A DNA stretch of 64,000 nucleotides from Micromonospora sp. C28SCA-DRY-2 (GCF_030519475.1 NZ_JAUMKD010000004.1:521501-585500), one strand, 5' to 3'. Shown: positions 49,186 through 58,283, counted from the stretch's first letter. Notes: generated by a model from the sequence alone, not told the origin. A program made the numbers and translations.

Positions 49186-49989
49186 ATGGCGCTGACCGGA
49201 CCCGCCGAAGGGCTCGACCGGGCCGAGGGCGGGTCGGCGGGCGCCGGGTCGCCGGCCGGCTCGCGCCGTTGGTCGGGGCGGTTGGCCGTGCTGACGGTCA
49301 CCCCGCTGCTGCGGTTGGCCGCGATCCGGTACGCCGTACCGCCGGGTCGGCCGGAGCGGACCGGCTGCGACGGCTGCGCCGCCCCGATCGGGCTGGACCG
49401 GCCCCGGCCGGCGCTCGGCCCGGCCGCCCGGTGCGGCGGCTGCGGCGCCCGGATCGGCCCGCCGCCCGGTGCCGTGGAACTGGCCGCGCTGGCGGCGCTC
49501 GGGCTGCTGGTGCTGACCGGTCCGCCGCCGGTCGAGCTGGCCGCCACCGCCTGGTGGCTGGGCTGGGCCGTGCCGCTGGTCTTCGTGGACCTGGCGGTGC
49601 ACCGGCTGCCGGACCGGCTCACCTGGCCGGCGGCGGCCGGGACCTGGCTGCTGCTCGGGCTGGCGGCGCTGGCCGGGGCCGACCCGGCGCCCTGGTTGCG
49701 GGCCACCGGCGCCGGGCTCGGACTGGCCGCCTTCTTCGCGACCAGCACGCTGCTACTCGGCCGGCGCGGCTTCGGCCTCGGCGACGCCAAGTTGGCGTTG
49801 GGCGCCGGCGCCCTGCCCGGCTGGTACGGCTGGGGGCTGCCGGTGGTCGGGCTGCTGCTCGCGGTCACCGCCTCCGGGCTGGTCGCGGCGGCGCTGCTGG
49901 TGGCGCGCCGGGTGCGCTGGTCCAGCCACCTCCCGTTCGGCCCCTACCTGGTGCTCGGCACGGTCGGCGCGCTGCTCCTGGCGGGGTGA
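49186..49989 (+). CDS. type IV prepilin peptidase (A24 family)
   Basis: A 267-residue membrane protease, encoded opposite the Tad operon, that would cleave the TadE-type prepilins. The cytoplasmic zinc-binding part has two CxxC motifs (GCDGCAAPIG, CGGCGARIG). The two catalytic Asp residues are in FVDLAVHRLPDRL and GFGLGDAKLALGAG (GxGD). About six or seven membrane segments. An upstream start is possible, but ATG at 49186 precedes the first hydrophobic region without odd sequence. Confidence 0.88.
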   Translation: MALTGPAEGLDRAEGGSAGAGSPAGSRRWSGRLAVLTVTPLLRLAAIRYAVPPGRPERTGCDGCAAPIGLDRPRPALGPAARCGGCGARIGPPPGAVELAALAALGLLVLTGPPPVELAATAWWLGWAVPLVFVDLAVHRLPDRLTWPAAAGTWLLLGLAALAGADPAPWLRATGAGLGLAAFFATSTLLLGRRGFGLGDAKLALGAGALPGWYGWGLPVVGLLLAVTASGLVAAALLVARRVRWSSHLPFGPYLVLGTVGALLLAG

Positions 49990-50041
49990 CACCTCGCCGC
50001 ATGGTTCAGCACCCGGCTCCCGGCGCACCGGATGGGGGCGG

Positions 50042-50677
50042 TCAGCGGCGCGCGGTGCCGCCCACGGTGTCAGCCATCGGGCGCTCGGCGCGCCGGGCCC
50101 ACCGGCGCAGCAGGTCGCCGCCCGGGCGGGCGAGCAGCGTCGTGACCACGACCGCCACCAGCGCACCGAGCAGCGCGCCGGCGATGACGTCGTGCGGGTA
50201 GTGCACCCCGACGAAGGTGCGGGAGAACGCACCCAGCACCGCCAGCGGCAGCGCCACCAGCCCGATCCGGCGGGAGAGCAGCAGCGTCGCCGCCGCCAGC
50301 GCGCCCGCGATGGTGGCGTGGTTGCTCGGGAAGGACCAGTCACCGGTCGGCGGGCAACTGCTCGCCACGATGACCACGTCGGCCAGCGCCCGGCACGGCC
50401 GTTCCTGGTCGACCACCGACTTCAGCGCCTCGCTGCACCCGTACGCCAGGATCACCGACAGCGGCGCGACCAGCGCGAGCGCCCGGTCCCGGGGCCCGCC
50501 GCCGAACCGGCTGAGGGCCGCCGCCAGCAGCAGCGCGCCGAGCAGCAGGATCGCTCCCTCGGTGAAGTGCCCGGCGAACCACTGCACCGGTTGCGGGGTA
50601 TCCGCGGCGAAGCCGACGATGTCCTGGTACCACTCGATGCTGATCTCCGGAACATCCGGCTTGCTCGCAACAACCAT
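50042..50677 (-). CDS. PAP2-family phosphatase
   Basis: A 211-residue membrane phosphatase, perhaps for undecaprenyl pyrophosphate or phosphatidic acid. The three PAP2 motifs are present: KSVVDQERP, FPSNHATIAG and SRTFVGVHYPHDV. Five or six membrane segments. A GAGGTGAG ribosome site supports the ATG. Divergent from the GH65 gene. Confidence 0.92.
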   Translation of the reverse strand: MVVASKPDVPEISIEWYQDIVGFAADTPQPVQWFAGHFTEGAILLLGALLLAAALSRFGGGPRDRALALVAPLSVILAYGCSEALKSVVDQERPCRALADVVIVASSCPPTGDWSFPSNHATIAGALAAATLLLSRRIGLVALPLAVLGAFSRTFVGVHYPHDVIAGALLGALVAVVVTTLLARPGGDLLRRWARRAERPMADTVGGTARR

Positions 50678-50719
50678 GACTCACCTCACCAACCGTTCAT
50701 ACCGGGTTTACCGCGCAGA

Positions 50720-50737
50720 CAAGGTTGGAACACCTTG
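50720..50737. promoter_or_regulatory. inverted repeat in the PAP2/GH65 divergent gap
   Basis: CAAGGT-TGGAAC-ACCTTG: 6-bp arms and 6-base spacer between divergent genes. Possible operator; weak on its own. Confidence 0.35.
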
Positions 50738-50847
50738 GCGGTCACCGCAGTGTGCGATGGTCGGGACGTCCCCCTGACTTTCGTCTCAGTGACCTCACAG
50801 CCGGGTCTGCTTCGGTGGTGCCAGGTACGTCGAACCAGGGAGGCGCG

Positions 50848-53235
50848 GTGCCGCAGACCCGCACCAGTGATCGACCGCCGGCCGGGCCGGTGACGGACGA
50901 GGAGAGCTGGCGGATCCGGCGCACCGAGGCGGACCTGCACCGGCTCGCCGAGACCGAGTCGATCTTCGCGCTCGGCAACGGGTGGGTGGGCTGGCGCGGC
51001 AACCTCGACGAGGGCGAGCCGTACGGCATGCCGGGCAGCTACCTCAACGGCTTCTACGAGGAACGCGAGCTGAGCTACCCCGAGGACGGGTACGGCTTCC
51101 CGCAGCTCAGCGACACAGTGGTCAGCGCGCCCAACGCCGCGCTGATCCGGCTCTGGGTCGGCGACGAGCCGCTCGACATCCGCACCGGCACGCTCCGCAC
51201 CCACCAGCGGGTGCTGGACCTGCGGGCCGGCACGGTCGAGCGGTGCACCGAGTGGATCTCACCGGCCGGCCACGGCGTACGCATCCGCAGCACCCGGCTG
51301 GTGTCGCTGCCCCGGCGCCCGGTGGCCGCGGTGCGCTGGGCGGTCGAGGCCCTGGACGGGCCGGTCGAGGTGCGGATCTGCTCCGACCTGCTGGCCAACC
51401 AACGGGTGCCGGAACGCTCCGACGACCCGCGCGCCGCGGCGGTGATCACCGACCCGCTGACCGCCGAGTACCGCCGCGGCGCCGACCACGACGGCGTGCT
51501 GGTGCACCGCACCGAGCGCAGCGGGCAGCGGGTCGCGGTCGCGGTGGCCCACCAGGTCGACGCGCCGGACGGCTTCGGCGCGGACGCCGACCGCAGCCCG
51601 GACCGGCTGCGCCTGACGCTGACCGGCACGCTGCGACCGGGGGAGCGGGCCCGGCTGGTCAAGTTCGCCGCGTACGAGTGCGCGCGGGTGGACGCCACCC
51701 CGCCGCAGGAGTTGGCCGACCTGGCCGTCCGGGAGGCGGACGCGGCCCGCGGGGACGGCTTCGACGCGCTGCTCGCCGGCCAGTGCGCGGCGCTGGATGC
51801 CGCCTGGCGGGTCGCCGACGTGCAGCTCGACGGGGACGCCGAGTTGCAGCAGGCGATCCGGTTCGCGGTCTTCCACCTGATCCAGGCCGGCCGCGCCGAG
51901 GGCGACCGGACGATCCCGGCGAAGGGGCTGACCGGGAACGGCTACGACGGTCACGTGCTCTGGGACACCGAGGGCTACGTGCTGCCGGTGCTGACGTACC
52001 TCGCCCCGCGGGTGGCCCGCTCGGCGCTGCGCTGGCGGCACGCGCACCTGGCCGAGGCCCGCGAGCGGGCGGCCGAGCTGCGGCTGCCCGGGGCCACCTT
52101 CCCGTGGCGCACCATCGGCGGCCGGGAGTGCTCCGGCTACTGGCCGGCCGGCACCGCCGGGCTGCACGTCAACGCCGACATCGCCGACGCGGTGCTGCGT
52201 TACGTCGCGGCCACCGGTGACCAGGAGTTCCTCGCCGAGACCGGGCTGGAACTGCTGGTGGAGACCGCGCGGCTGTGGCACGGCTTCGGCCACTGGTCCG
52301 ACACCGGCGCCTTCCACCTGCACGGGGTCACCGGCCCCGACGAGTACTCCGCGGTGGTCGACGACAACGTCTTCACCAACCTGATGGCCCGGCGGAACCT
52401 GCGCGGCGCCGCCGACGCCGCCGAGCGGCACCCGGCGGTGGCCGCCCGGCTCGGCGTCGACCCGGCCGAGGTGGCCGGCTGGCGGGCCGCCGCCGACGCG
52501 GTCTTCATCCCGTACGACCGCAAGCGCGGGGTGCACCAGCAGTCGGCCGGCTTCACCGAGCAGCCGGAGTGGGACTTCACCCGCACCGGCGCGGACGACT
52601 ACCCGCTCCTGCTGCACTTCCCCTACCTGGAGCTGTACCGCAAGCAGGTGGTCAAGCAGGCCGACCTGGTGCTGGCCATGCAGCGCTGCCCGGGCGAGTT
52701 CACCGCCGACGAGAAGGCCCGCAACGTCGCCTACTACGAGGCCCGCACGGTGCGGGACTCGTCGCTGTCGGCCTCCCCGCAGGCGGTGCTCGCCGCCGAG
52801 GTCGGGCACCTCGACCTGGCGTACGACCTGTTCGCCGAGTCGGTCCTGCAGGACCTCGCCGACCTGGGCGACAAGACCGGCGACGGACTGCACCTGGCGT
52901 CGCTGGCCGGCGCGTGGCTGGCGCTGGTGCAGGGCTTCGGCGGGCTGCGCGACGACCGGGGCGTGCTCTCCTTCGACCCGCGGCTGCCGGCGGCGATCGA
53001 CCGGCTGGTGTTCCACCTGTACTGGCACGGCCAGCGGCTGCGGGTCACCCTCACCCGGGACGAGGCCCGCTACGAGCTGCCGGACGCCGGCCCGGAGACC
53101 ACCGTCGAGCTGTGGCACCACGGCGAACCGCTCCCCGTCACCGGCGGGACCCCGGTGGTACGCCCGATGCCGCCGGTCCCCGACCCGGGCCCCGAGCCCC
53201 TGTCGCCCCCCGGCCGCCGCCCCGCCCGCCGCTGA
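50848..53235 (+). CDS. GH65 disaccharide phosphorylase (maltose/trehalose/kojibiose type)
   Basis: A 795-residue GH65 enzyme that would split an alpha-glucosyl disaccharide with phosphate to beta-glucose 1-phosphate and glucose. GNGWVGWRGNLDEG begins the N-terminal beta domain; the catalytic (alpha/alpha)6 barrel contains GNGYDGHVLWDTEGYVLP and the general-acid Glu in HGVTGPDEYSAVVDDN. The phosphate-binding HLASLAGAWLALVQGFGGL region is typical. The linkage specificity cannot be told from sequence by eye. GTG at 50848 follows AGGGAGG. No beta-phosphoglucomutase gene is adjacent, unlike many GH65 loci. Confidence 0.9.
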   Translation: MPQTRTSDRPPAGPVTDEESWRIRRTEADLHRLAETESIFALGNGWVGWRGNLDEGEPYGMPGSYLNGFYEERELSYPEDGYGFPQLSDTVVSAPNAALIRLWVGDEPLDIRTGTLRTHQRVLDLRAGTVERCTEWISPAGHGVRIRSTRLVSLPRRPVAAVRWAVEALDGPVEVRICSDLLANQRVPERSDDPRAAAVITDPLTAEYRRGADHDGVLVHRTERSGQRVAVAVAHQVDAPDGFGADADRSPDRLRLTLTGTLRPGERARLVKFAAYECARVDATPPQELADLAVREADAARGDGFDALLAGQCAALDAAWRVADVQLDGDAELQQAIRFAVFHLIQAGRAEGDRTIPAKGLTGNGYDGHVLWDTEGYVLPVLTYLAPRVARSALRWRHAHLAEARERAAELRLPGATFPWRTIGGRECSGYWPAGTAGLHVNADIADAVLRYVAATGDQEFLAETGLELLVETARLWHGFGHWSDTGAFHLHGVTGPDEYSAVVDDNVFTNLMARRNLRGAADAAERHPAVAARLGVDPAEVAGWRAAADAVFIPYDRKRGVHQQSAGFTEQPEWDFTRTGADDYPLLLHFPYLELYRKQVVKQADLVLAMQRCPGEFTADEKARNVAYYEARTVRDSSLSASPQAVLAAEVGHLDLAYDLFAESVLQDLADLGDKTGDGLHLASLAGAWLALVQGFGGLRDDRGVLSFDPRLPAAIDRLVFHLYWHGQRLRVTLTRDEARYELPDAGPETTVELWHHGEPLPVTGGTPVVRPMPPVPDPGPEPLSPPGRRPARR

Positions 53236-53276
53236 CCCGCGCCCGCGTGCCCGCGCCTGCGGCGACGCCCCGAGCG

Positions 53277-53384
53277 CGAGATCGTGCTCGCGCCCGCAAG
53301 ATGGTGCTGTATCCAGGATGTAGGGGCATCGGTGTCGCTCGGAGGCCACTACATCCATGTTCGAGCGCGATCTCCCCGCCGCGC
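53277..53384. repeat. fold-back intergenic element
   Basis: An imperfect inverted repeat of about 108 bp: GAGATCGTGCTCGCG at the left end against CGAGCGCGATCTC at the right, with inner arms GGATGTAG (53316-53323) and CTACATCC (53349-53356). It fills the gap between GH65 and the acetyltransferase. Could be a terminator or a dispersed palindromic element. Confidence 0.5.
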
Positions 53385-53471
53385 CGCCGTCTCCCGCCGC
53401 CGCGATCCCGGCGGCGCGGCCGGGAGTGGAACTCGGGGGCGCGCCGGGCGGGTGACCGGTAGGGTGGCGCG

Positions 53472-53963
53472 GTGGCTGATCTTGAGCGGCTGGCGGAGCG
53501 GCACGCCGAGGCGGTGTTGCGGTTCGAGCGGGAGAACCGGGAGTGGTTCGCCCGTACGGTGCCGGACCGCGGCGACGACTACTTCACCGGGTTCGCCGCG
53601 CGGCACGCGGCGCTCCTCGCCGAGCAGGCCACCGGCGAGTGCCACTTCCACGTCCTGGTCGACGACGACGGCTCGGTGCTGGGCCGGTTCAACCTGGTCG
53701 ACGTCGCCGACGGCGAGGCCGAGCTGGGCTACCGGGTGGCCGAGCGGGTCGCCGGCCGGGGTGTCGCGACCGACGGCGTCCGCCGCGTCTGCGTGCTGGC
53801 CCGCGACGCGTACGGCCTGCGCCGGCTGGTCGCCGCCACCACGCTGGACAACGCCGGTTCGCGGGCGGTGCTCCGGCGCACCGGCTTCACCCCGACGGGT
53901 GACGTGCTGCTCGGTGGCCGTCCCGGGCTGCGGCACGTCCGCGAGCTGACCGCCGCCGACTGA
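53472..53963 (+). CDS. GNAT-family acetyltransferase (RimJ/RimL-like)
   Basis: A 163-residue N-acetyltransferase fold. ELGYRVAERVAGRGVATDGVRRVCVLARD holds the acetyl-CoA-binding beta-4/alpha-3 region (RxxGxA form), followed by LVAATTLDNAGSRAVLRRTGF, the beta-5/alpha-4 hallmark. The acceptor may be a ribosomal or other protein N-terminus, or a small molecule. GTG is leaderless: TAGGGT (53460-53465) ends 6 bases before it. Confidence 0.9.
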   Translation: MADLERLAERHAEAVLRFERENREWFARTVPDRGDDYFTGFAARHAALLAEQATGECHFHVLVDDDGSVLGRFNLVDVADGEAELGYRVAERVAGRGVATDGVRRVCVLARDAYGLRRLVAATTLDNAGSRAVLRRTGFTPTGDVLLGGRPGLRHVRELTAAD

Positions 53964-54023
53964 ACCGCGGCGACCGGGCCGTCCGACCCGCCGTCGGCCG
54001 GGAGCGATGCCGCCGAGCGGGTG

Positions 54024-54488
54024 TCAGCCGGCGGTGCGGCCGCCGGACATCCGCTGCCTGACCTCCTCCAGCGCCTCGAAGGCGTACGCCCAGTTGTGGC
54101 ACTTGAAGCTGCGCAGCCCTTCGATCGGGGTGCGGCAGTCCGAGCAGTTCACCCCGGCGATCGCGTCCGGGACCTCGGTGTTGACGTACTTGCGGTCACC
54201 CAGGATCACCGTCGCGATCATGATCGGGTCGTGCACCCCGGTCAGGGCCGAGGAGACGATGTCGTACCAGCTGATCCGGCGGCCGCACTTCGGGCAGTCC
54301 GGGTGGTCGCCGCTGACCCACAGCGGCGCGCCGATGCTGCGCAACGGCATGCCGAGCAGCTTCTCGATCCGCCGGACGTCCGACTCGGGCGTGGTCCACC
54401 GGTGCTGGCCGGGCAGCGAGGCCGGCGAGTCGTACACGGCGCGGAACAGGTCCTGATCGACCTGTACGGTCTCCCGCTGACTGGTCAC
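54024..54488 (-). CDS. conserved hypothetical protein with two CxxC pairs
   Basis: A 154-residue cytoplasmic protein. CPKCGRRISWYDIV (about 86-99) and NCSDCRTPIEGLRSFKCHN supply four or five cysteines that could form a zinc site. The N-terminal half contains RRIEKLLGMPLRSIGAPLW. I do not recognise a family. GAGGAGG just upstream fixes the GTG start. Divergent from the LtrA-like gene. Confidence 0.7.
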   Translation of the reverse strand: MTSQRETVQVDQDLFRAVYDSPASLPGQHRWTTPESDVRRIEKLLGMPLRSIGAPLWVSGDHPDCPKCGRRISWYDIVSSALTGVHDPIMIATVILGDRKYVNTEVPDAIAGVNCSDCRTPIEGLRSFKCHNWAYAFEALEEVRQRMSGGRTAG

Positions 54489-54688
54489 GGCGTCCTCCTC
54501 GACGGTCGGGTGCCCCCACCGTCGTCCGGGTGATCGACGGGTGCAGCCGGATCAACGACAGGACGCCACCGCTGGTCGTCGCGGTGCGGAAGCACCGGTG
54601 CGCCGTCCGGGCCGGCCTCGGCCTCCGGCGATGGCAGACCGCCGAAAATGGTACGAATTGGGCAGGTCATCCGCCGGGAGGAGCGCCG

Positions 54689-55852
54689 ATGGAGAGCAGG
54701 TCCGAGCGGCTGCTCCGCCGGCGCCAGGACCCGATGCGCACCTCGTTCCTGGAACTCCTCTTCGACCTGTCGTTCGTCCTCGCGCTCAACCAACTCTCCA
54801 ACGTCCTGTCGGCGGACCTGACCGTCGTCGGCGCGCTGCGGACGATGCTGCTGCTGGCCCCGATCTTCTGGATCTGGTTGACCATCACCTGGTCCACCGA
54901 CTGGTACGACCCCGGCACCGGCGCGGTGCGCGCGCTGCTGGTCGGCTCGGCGTTGGGCAGCCTGCTGATGGGGGCGGCCGTCCCCGAGGCGCTGGACGGG
55001 CGCGCCCTCATGTTCGCCGGGGCGTACGTCGCGATCCACCTCGGTCGCGGGCTGATCATCGGCGCCGCGCTGCGCGGTCACCCGCTGCGCCGACGGACCC
55101 TGCGGGTGCTCGTCTGGTACGGCGCGACCAGCGTGCCCTGGCTGGTCGGGGCGTTCGTGCCGGCGGTGCGGGCACCGCTCTGGCTCCTCGCGCTGGCGGT
55201 CGACTTCGTCGGACCCCGGCTCGGCTGGCCCACTCCCCGGCTCGGCCGCACCGGGCAGGACGAGTTGCGCCTCAGCGGGCGGCACCTCACCGAGCGCTTC
55301 CAGCAGATCTTCATCATCTCGCTGGGCGAGCTGGTGCTGTCCGCCGGCCTGTCGTACGTCGAGACCGCCCCCGACCCCGGCGCGACCGCCGCGTTCCTGT
55401 TGGGCTTCGCCGTGGCCGTGCTGATCGGTCTGCTCTACGTGACACCCGCGGGGGTGGCTCTCGGCCCGGCCATCGACCGTGCCGCCCCGTCCCGGTTCGC
55501 CGTCACCGTGGGGTACCTGCACATCGTGATGATCGCCGGGGTGGTGGCCACCGCGGTCGGTATCGAGTTGGCCATCGCCCACCCGACCGCACCGGCCGGG
55601 ATGGGCGCGGTCGTGGTGACCGGCACCGGCCCCACCCTCTTCCTGGCCGGGCGGATGCTGCTCTCCGCGGCGATCCACCGCCGGTTCTCCTGGCCGCAGT
55701 TGGCCGCCCTGCTCGCGATGCCCGCCGTGGCGGTGGCGACGCTGGATCGGCCGCTGCTGGTGCTCGCCGCGGCCACCACGTCGGTGCTGTTCCTGGCCGC
55801 GGCCCTGGACCACACCGGCTTCTTCGCGCCACGCTCGACCGGGCAGGACTGA
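54689..55852 (+). CDS. LtrA-family (low temperature requirement A) membrane protein
   Basis: A 387-residue protein with about ten membrane segments. The N-terminal TSFLELLFDLSFVLALNQLS and the later RFQQIFIISLGELVLSAG are the two hallmarks of LtrA proteins, first linked to growth in the cold in Listeria; the molecular function is unknown. GGGAGGAG precedes the ATG. Confidence 0.9.
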   Translation: MESRSERLLRRRQDPMRTSFLELLFDLSFVLALNQLSNVLSADLTVVGALRTMLLLAPIFWIWLTITWSTDWYDPGTGAVRALLVGSALGSLLMGAAVPEALDGRALMFAGAYVAIHLGRGLIIGAALRGHPLRRRTLRVLVWYGATSVPWLVGAFVPAVRAPLWLLALAVDFVGPRLGWPTPRLGRTGQDELRLSGRHLTERFQQIFIISLGELVLSAGLSYVETAPDPGATAAFLLGFAVAVLIGLLYVTPAGVALGPAIDRAAPSRFAVTVGYLHIVMIAGVVATAVGIELAIAHPTAPAGMGAVVVTGTGPTLFLAGRMLLSAAIHRRFSWPQLAALLAMPAVAVATLDRPLLVLAAATTSVLFLAAALDHTGFFAPRSTGQD

Positions 55853-55929
55853 CCGCGCGACCGCCAGCCCGGCACCGGATCGCGGGCCCGGCACCTCCGC
55901 GTTGGCCGGTCCGGCAGTCCCGCCGGGCG

Positions 55930-56508
55930 CTACCCGACGATCTTTCCCAGGGCGCGCAGCCCGGCGACCACGTCGGCCCCGGTGGGGGCGTTCCCGGGGT
56001 CGGCGAGGGCCTGCATGATCACGCCGGACATCAGCGCGAGCTGCACCATGCCGAGGGTGCGGACGGTCCGGTCCGGCACCTCCGCCTCCGGGACGCTGGC
56101 CAGGATCGCGGCCATGCCGCTGCGCCCCTGCCGCATCCCGTCGGCGAGCTGCGGCAGCAGGTCCGGTTGCCGTTGGGCCTGCATGAACAGCTCGACCGAG
56201 GTGAGCCAGAGCTTCGGGTGCGCCCGAGCCTGCGCGAGCAGGTCGTCCCACATCCGCTCGTACGCCTGCTCGGGGCTGAGGTCGGGTGCGTCGGCGGGGA
56301 CCAGGGCCCGGCCGGCGAGGTCGCCCCACTCGTCCAGCAGCGAGAAGAGCGCCTGGAACAGCAGGTTCTCCCGGGAGCCGAAGTGGTAGCCGATCGCCGC
56401 CATGCTCACACCCGCCGTGGTGGCGATGTCGCGCACGCTCGTGCGGTCGAAGCCCTTTTCCAGCAGGCAGGCCCTGGCCCCGGCGAGCAGGGCTTCCCGA
56501 TTCCCCAT
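55930..56508 (-). CDS. TetR-family regulator
   Basis: A 192-residue repressor. The N-terminal helix-turn-helix is LLAGARACLLEKGFDRTSVRDIATTAGVSMAAIGYHFGSRENLL (residues 7-50, cited by ends); the C-terminal ligand domain is helical. It is divergent from a secreted carboxylesterase gene with two palindromes between them, so probably controls that gene and itself. The ATG at 56508 is leaderless: TACCCT (56516-56521 on plus) ends 7 bases before it. Confidence 0.92.
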   Translation of the reverse strand: MGNREALLAGARACLLEKGFDRTSVRDIATTAGVSMAAIGYHFGSRENLLFQALFSLLDEWGDLAGRALVPADAPDLSPEQAYERMWDDLLAQARAHPKLWLTSVELFMQAQRQPDLLPQLADGMRQGRSGMAAILASVPEAEVPDRTVRTLGMVQLALMSGVIMQALADPGNAPTGADVVAGLRALGKIVG

Positions 56509-56544
56509 GGGCGGCAGGGTAGCACCTTTTTGCGCGACCGATTG

Positions 56545-56569
56545 AGGCGAGCGCCTGAGGCGTACGCCT
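56545..56569. promoter_or_regulatory. twin palindromic operators between TetR and esterase genes
   Basis: AGGCGAGCGCCT (56545-56556) and AGGCGTACGCCT (56558-56569), two 12-bp palindromes one base apart; the second is perfect. They lie about 24 bp upstream of the tetR -10, ideal for a TetR dimer pair controlling both divergent promoters. Confidence 0.7.
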
Positions 56570-56644
56570 TGTGCGATCGCCCAAATCTGCTCTACGGTTC
56601 TCGGCACGACCACTCCGGTCCCGACGATCGACAGGAGAACCGCC

Positions 56645-58222
56645 ATGCAGACCCCTCCCCGACGCCGGAGGCGGATCCTCGCCGGCCTGGCGCTGGCCAC
56701 GCTGACCGCGCTCACCGCCGGAACGGCCGTGCCGGCGGTCGCCGGTCGCGGCGACCCCGCGGTCGTCGGCACCGACCGGGGCGCGGTCCGCGGCACGGTC
56801 ACCGCCGACCTGCGGTCCTTCCAGGGCATCCCGTACGCGGCGCCGCCGCAGCGCTTCACCTCCCCGGCGCCCGCGCCGGCCTGGTCCGGGGTACGCGACG
56901 CCACCCGCCCCGGCCCGGCCTGCGCCCAGCCGGTCGGCCTGCCCATCGGGGTGCCCGGCGAGGCCGAGGACTGCCTCTACCTGAACGTCACCACGCCCGG
57001 CCGGAAGGGTGACGACCTGCCGGTCATCGTGTGGATCCACGGTGGCAGCCTGATGTTCGGCACCGGCGACATGTACCGGCCGGACCGGCTCGCCGCCGAC
57101 GCCGTGGTGGTCTCGATGAACTACCGCCTCGGCGTGCTGTCGTTCCTCACCCACCCGGCGCTCGACGCCGGCTCCCCGTACGGCTCGGGCAGCCTCGCCC
57201 TCGAAGACCAGCAGGCCGCGCTGCGCTGGGTGCGGGCGAACATCGCGGCCTTCGGTGGCGACCCGGGCAACGTCACGATCATGGGCCAGTCCGGTGGCGG
57301 GTACGCGGTCTGCGACCACCTCGCCTCACCGATGTCGGCGGGCCTGTTCCACCAGGCGATCATCCAGAGTGCCCCCTGCGCGACGGGCGGCTCCCGCACC
57401 CGGGCGGAGGCGGAGGCGGACAGCGCCGGCGTGATCAGGACCGTCGGGTGCGCCGACGCCGCCGACCTGGCCGGGTGCCTGCGGTCGTCCGGGACAACGG
57501 TCGCCGAGTTGCTGGCGGCGTACGGCCCGTGGGGCGAGCCGCGGCCGGTGTCCGGTACGCCGCTGCTGCCGCTCAGCCCGGCCGAGGCGTTCCGCACCGG
57601 CCGGTTCAACCGGGTCCCCGTCCTGGTCGGGGTGAACCACGACGAGGAGAACGGCAGGTACGCCGGCCTGGAGGTCAACCCGGGCGGAAGCCCGATCCCG
57701 GCCGAGGCGTACGAGTCGACGGTCCGCGAGCAGTACCCCGCCGACGCCGACGCGATCCTGGCCCGGTACCCGCTGTCGGCGTACGGCAACTCGGCGGGTC
57801 TGGCCCTGTCCACCATCGGGACCGATCGGAACTGGGCCAAGCCGACCTACGACACCGCGAAGCTGCTGTCGGCCTGGACGCGGACCTACATGTTCGAGTT
57901 CGCCGAGCAGGAGACGCCCTGGTTCGTCGGCTACGACCTGCCCAGCTTCCCGTGGCGAGCCCAGCACATGGCCGAGCTGGCGTACCTGTTCGACCTGGAC
58001 CTCTTCGTGCCGCGGACCCGGCAGCAGGACCGGCTCGCCGACCGGATGATCGGCGCCTGGACGCGGTTCGCCGGGGACGGCGACCCGAACGGCGGGCGGG
58101 ACGGCGGCTGGCAACGGTTCACCGAGCGCCGCCCGCATGTCCAGTCGCTCACCTCGGGCCGCTGGCAGCCGACCGAGTTCGTCCGCGACCACGGGTACGC
58201 GTTCTGGTCCCGGCTGGGCTGA
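56645..58222 (+). CDS. secreted type B carboxylesterase/lipase
   Basis: A 525-residue secreted alpha/beta hydrolase. Signal peptide 1-33 (RRRRRILAGLALATLTALTAG, cut near AVAG). FQGIPYAAPP, DCLYLNVTTP and the oxyanion loop VIVWIHGGSLMFGTG are type B marks. The nucleophile elbow is GQSGGGYAV, Gln replacing the usual Glu of GESAGG. The acid and His lie in the NHDEENG region and near the SFPWRAQHMAELAYLFD segment, where the His motif is less standard. AGGAG precedes the ATG. Probably repressed by the TetR protein encoded opposite. Confidence 0.9.
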   Translation: MQTPPRRRRRILAGLALATLTALTAGTAVPAVAGRGDPAVVGTDRGAVRGTVTADLRSFQGIPYAAPPQRFTSPAPAPAWSGVRDATRPGPACAQPVGLPIGVPGEAEDCLYLNVTTPGRKGDDLPVIVWIHGGSLMFGTGDMYRPDRLAADAVVVSMNYRLGVLSFLTHPALDAGSPYGSGSLALEDQQAALRWVRANIAAFGGDPGNVTIMGQSGGGYAVCDHLASPMSAGLFHQAIIQSAPCATGGSRTRAEAEADSAGVIRTVGCADAADLAGCLRSSGTTVAELLAAYGPWGEPRPVSGTPLLPLSPAEAFRTGRFNRVPVLVGVNHDEENGRYAGLEVNPGGSPIPAEAYESTVREQYPADADAILARYPLSAYGNSAGLALSTIGTDRNWAKPTYDTAKLLSAWTRTYMFEFAEQETPWFVGYDLPSFPWRAQHMAELAYLFDLDLFVPRTRQQDRLADRMIGAWTRFAGDGDPNGGRDGGWQRFTERRPHVQSLTSGRWQPTEFVRDHGYAFWSRLG

Positions 58223-58231
58223 GCGCCGACG

Positions 58232-58269
58232 GGAAGCGGTCCCGGTGCACGCGCACCGGGACCGCTTCC
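58232..58269. terminator. strong bidirectional terminator
   Basis: A perfect 17-bp stem (58232-58248 with 58253-58269) and ACGC loop between the convergent esterase and secreted-protein genes. Confidence 0.88.
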
Positions 58270-58283
58270 GCGTGCGGGCCCGG

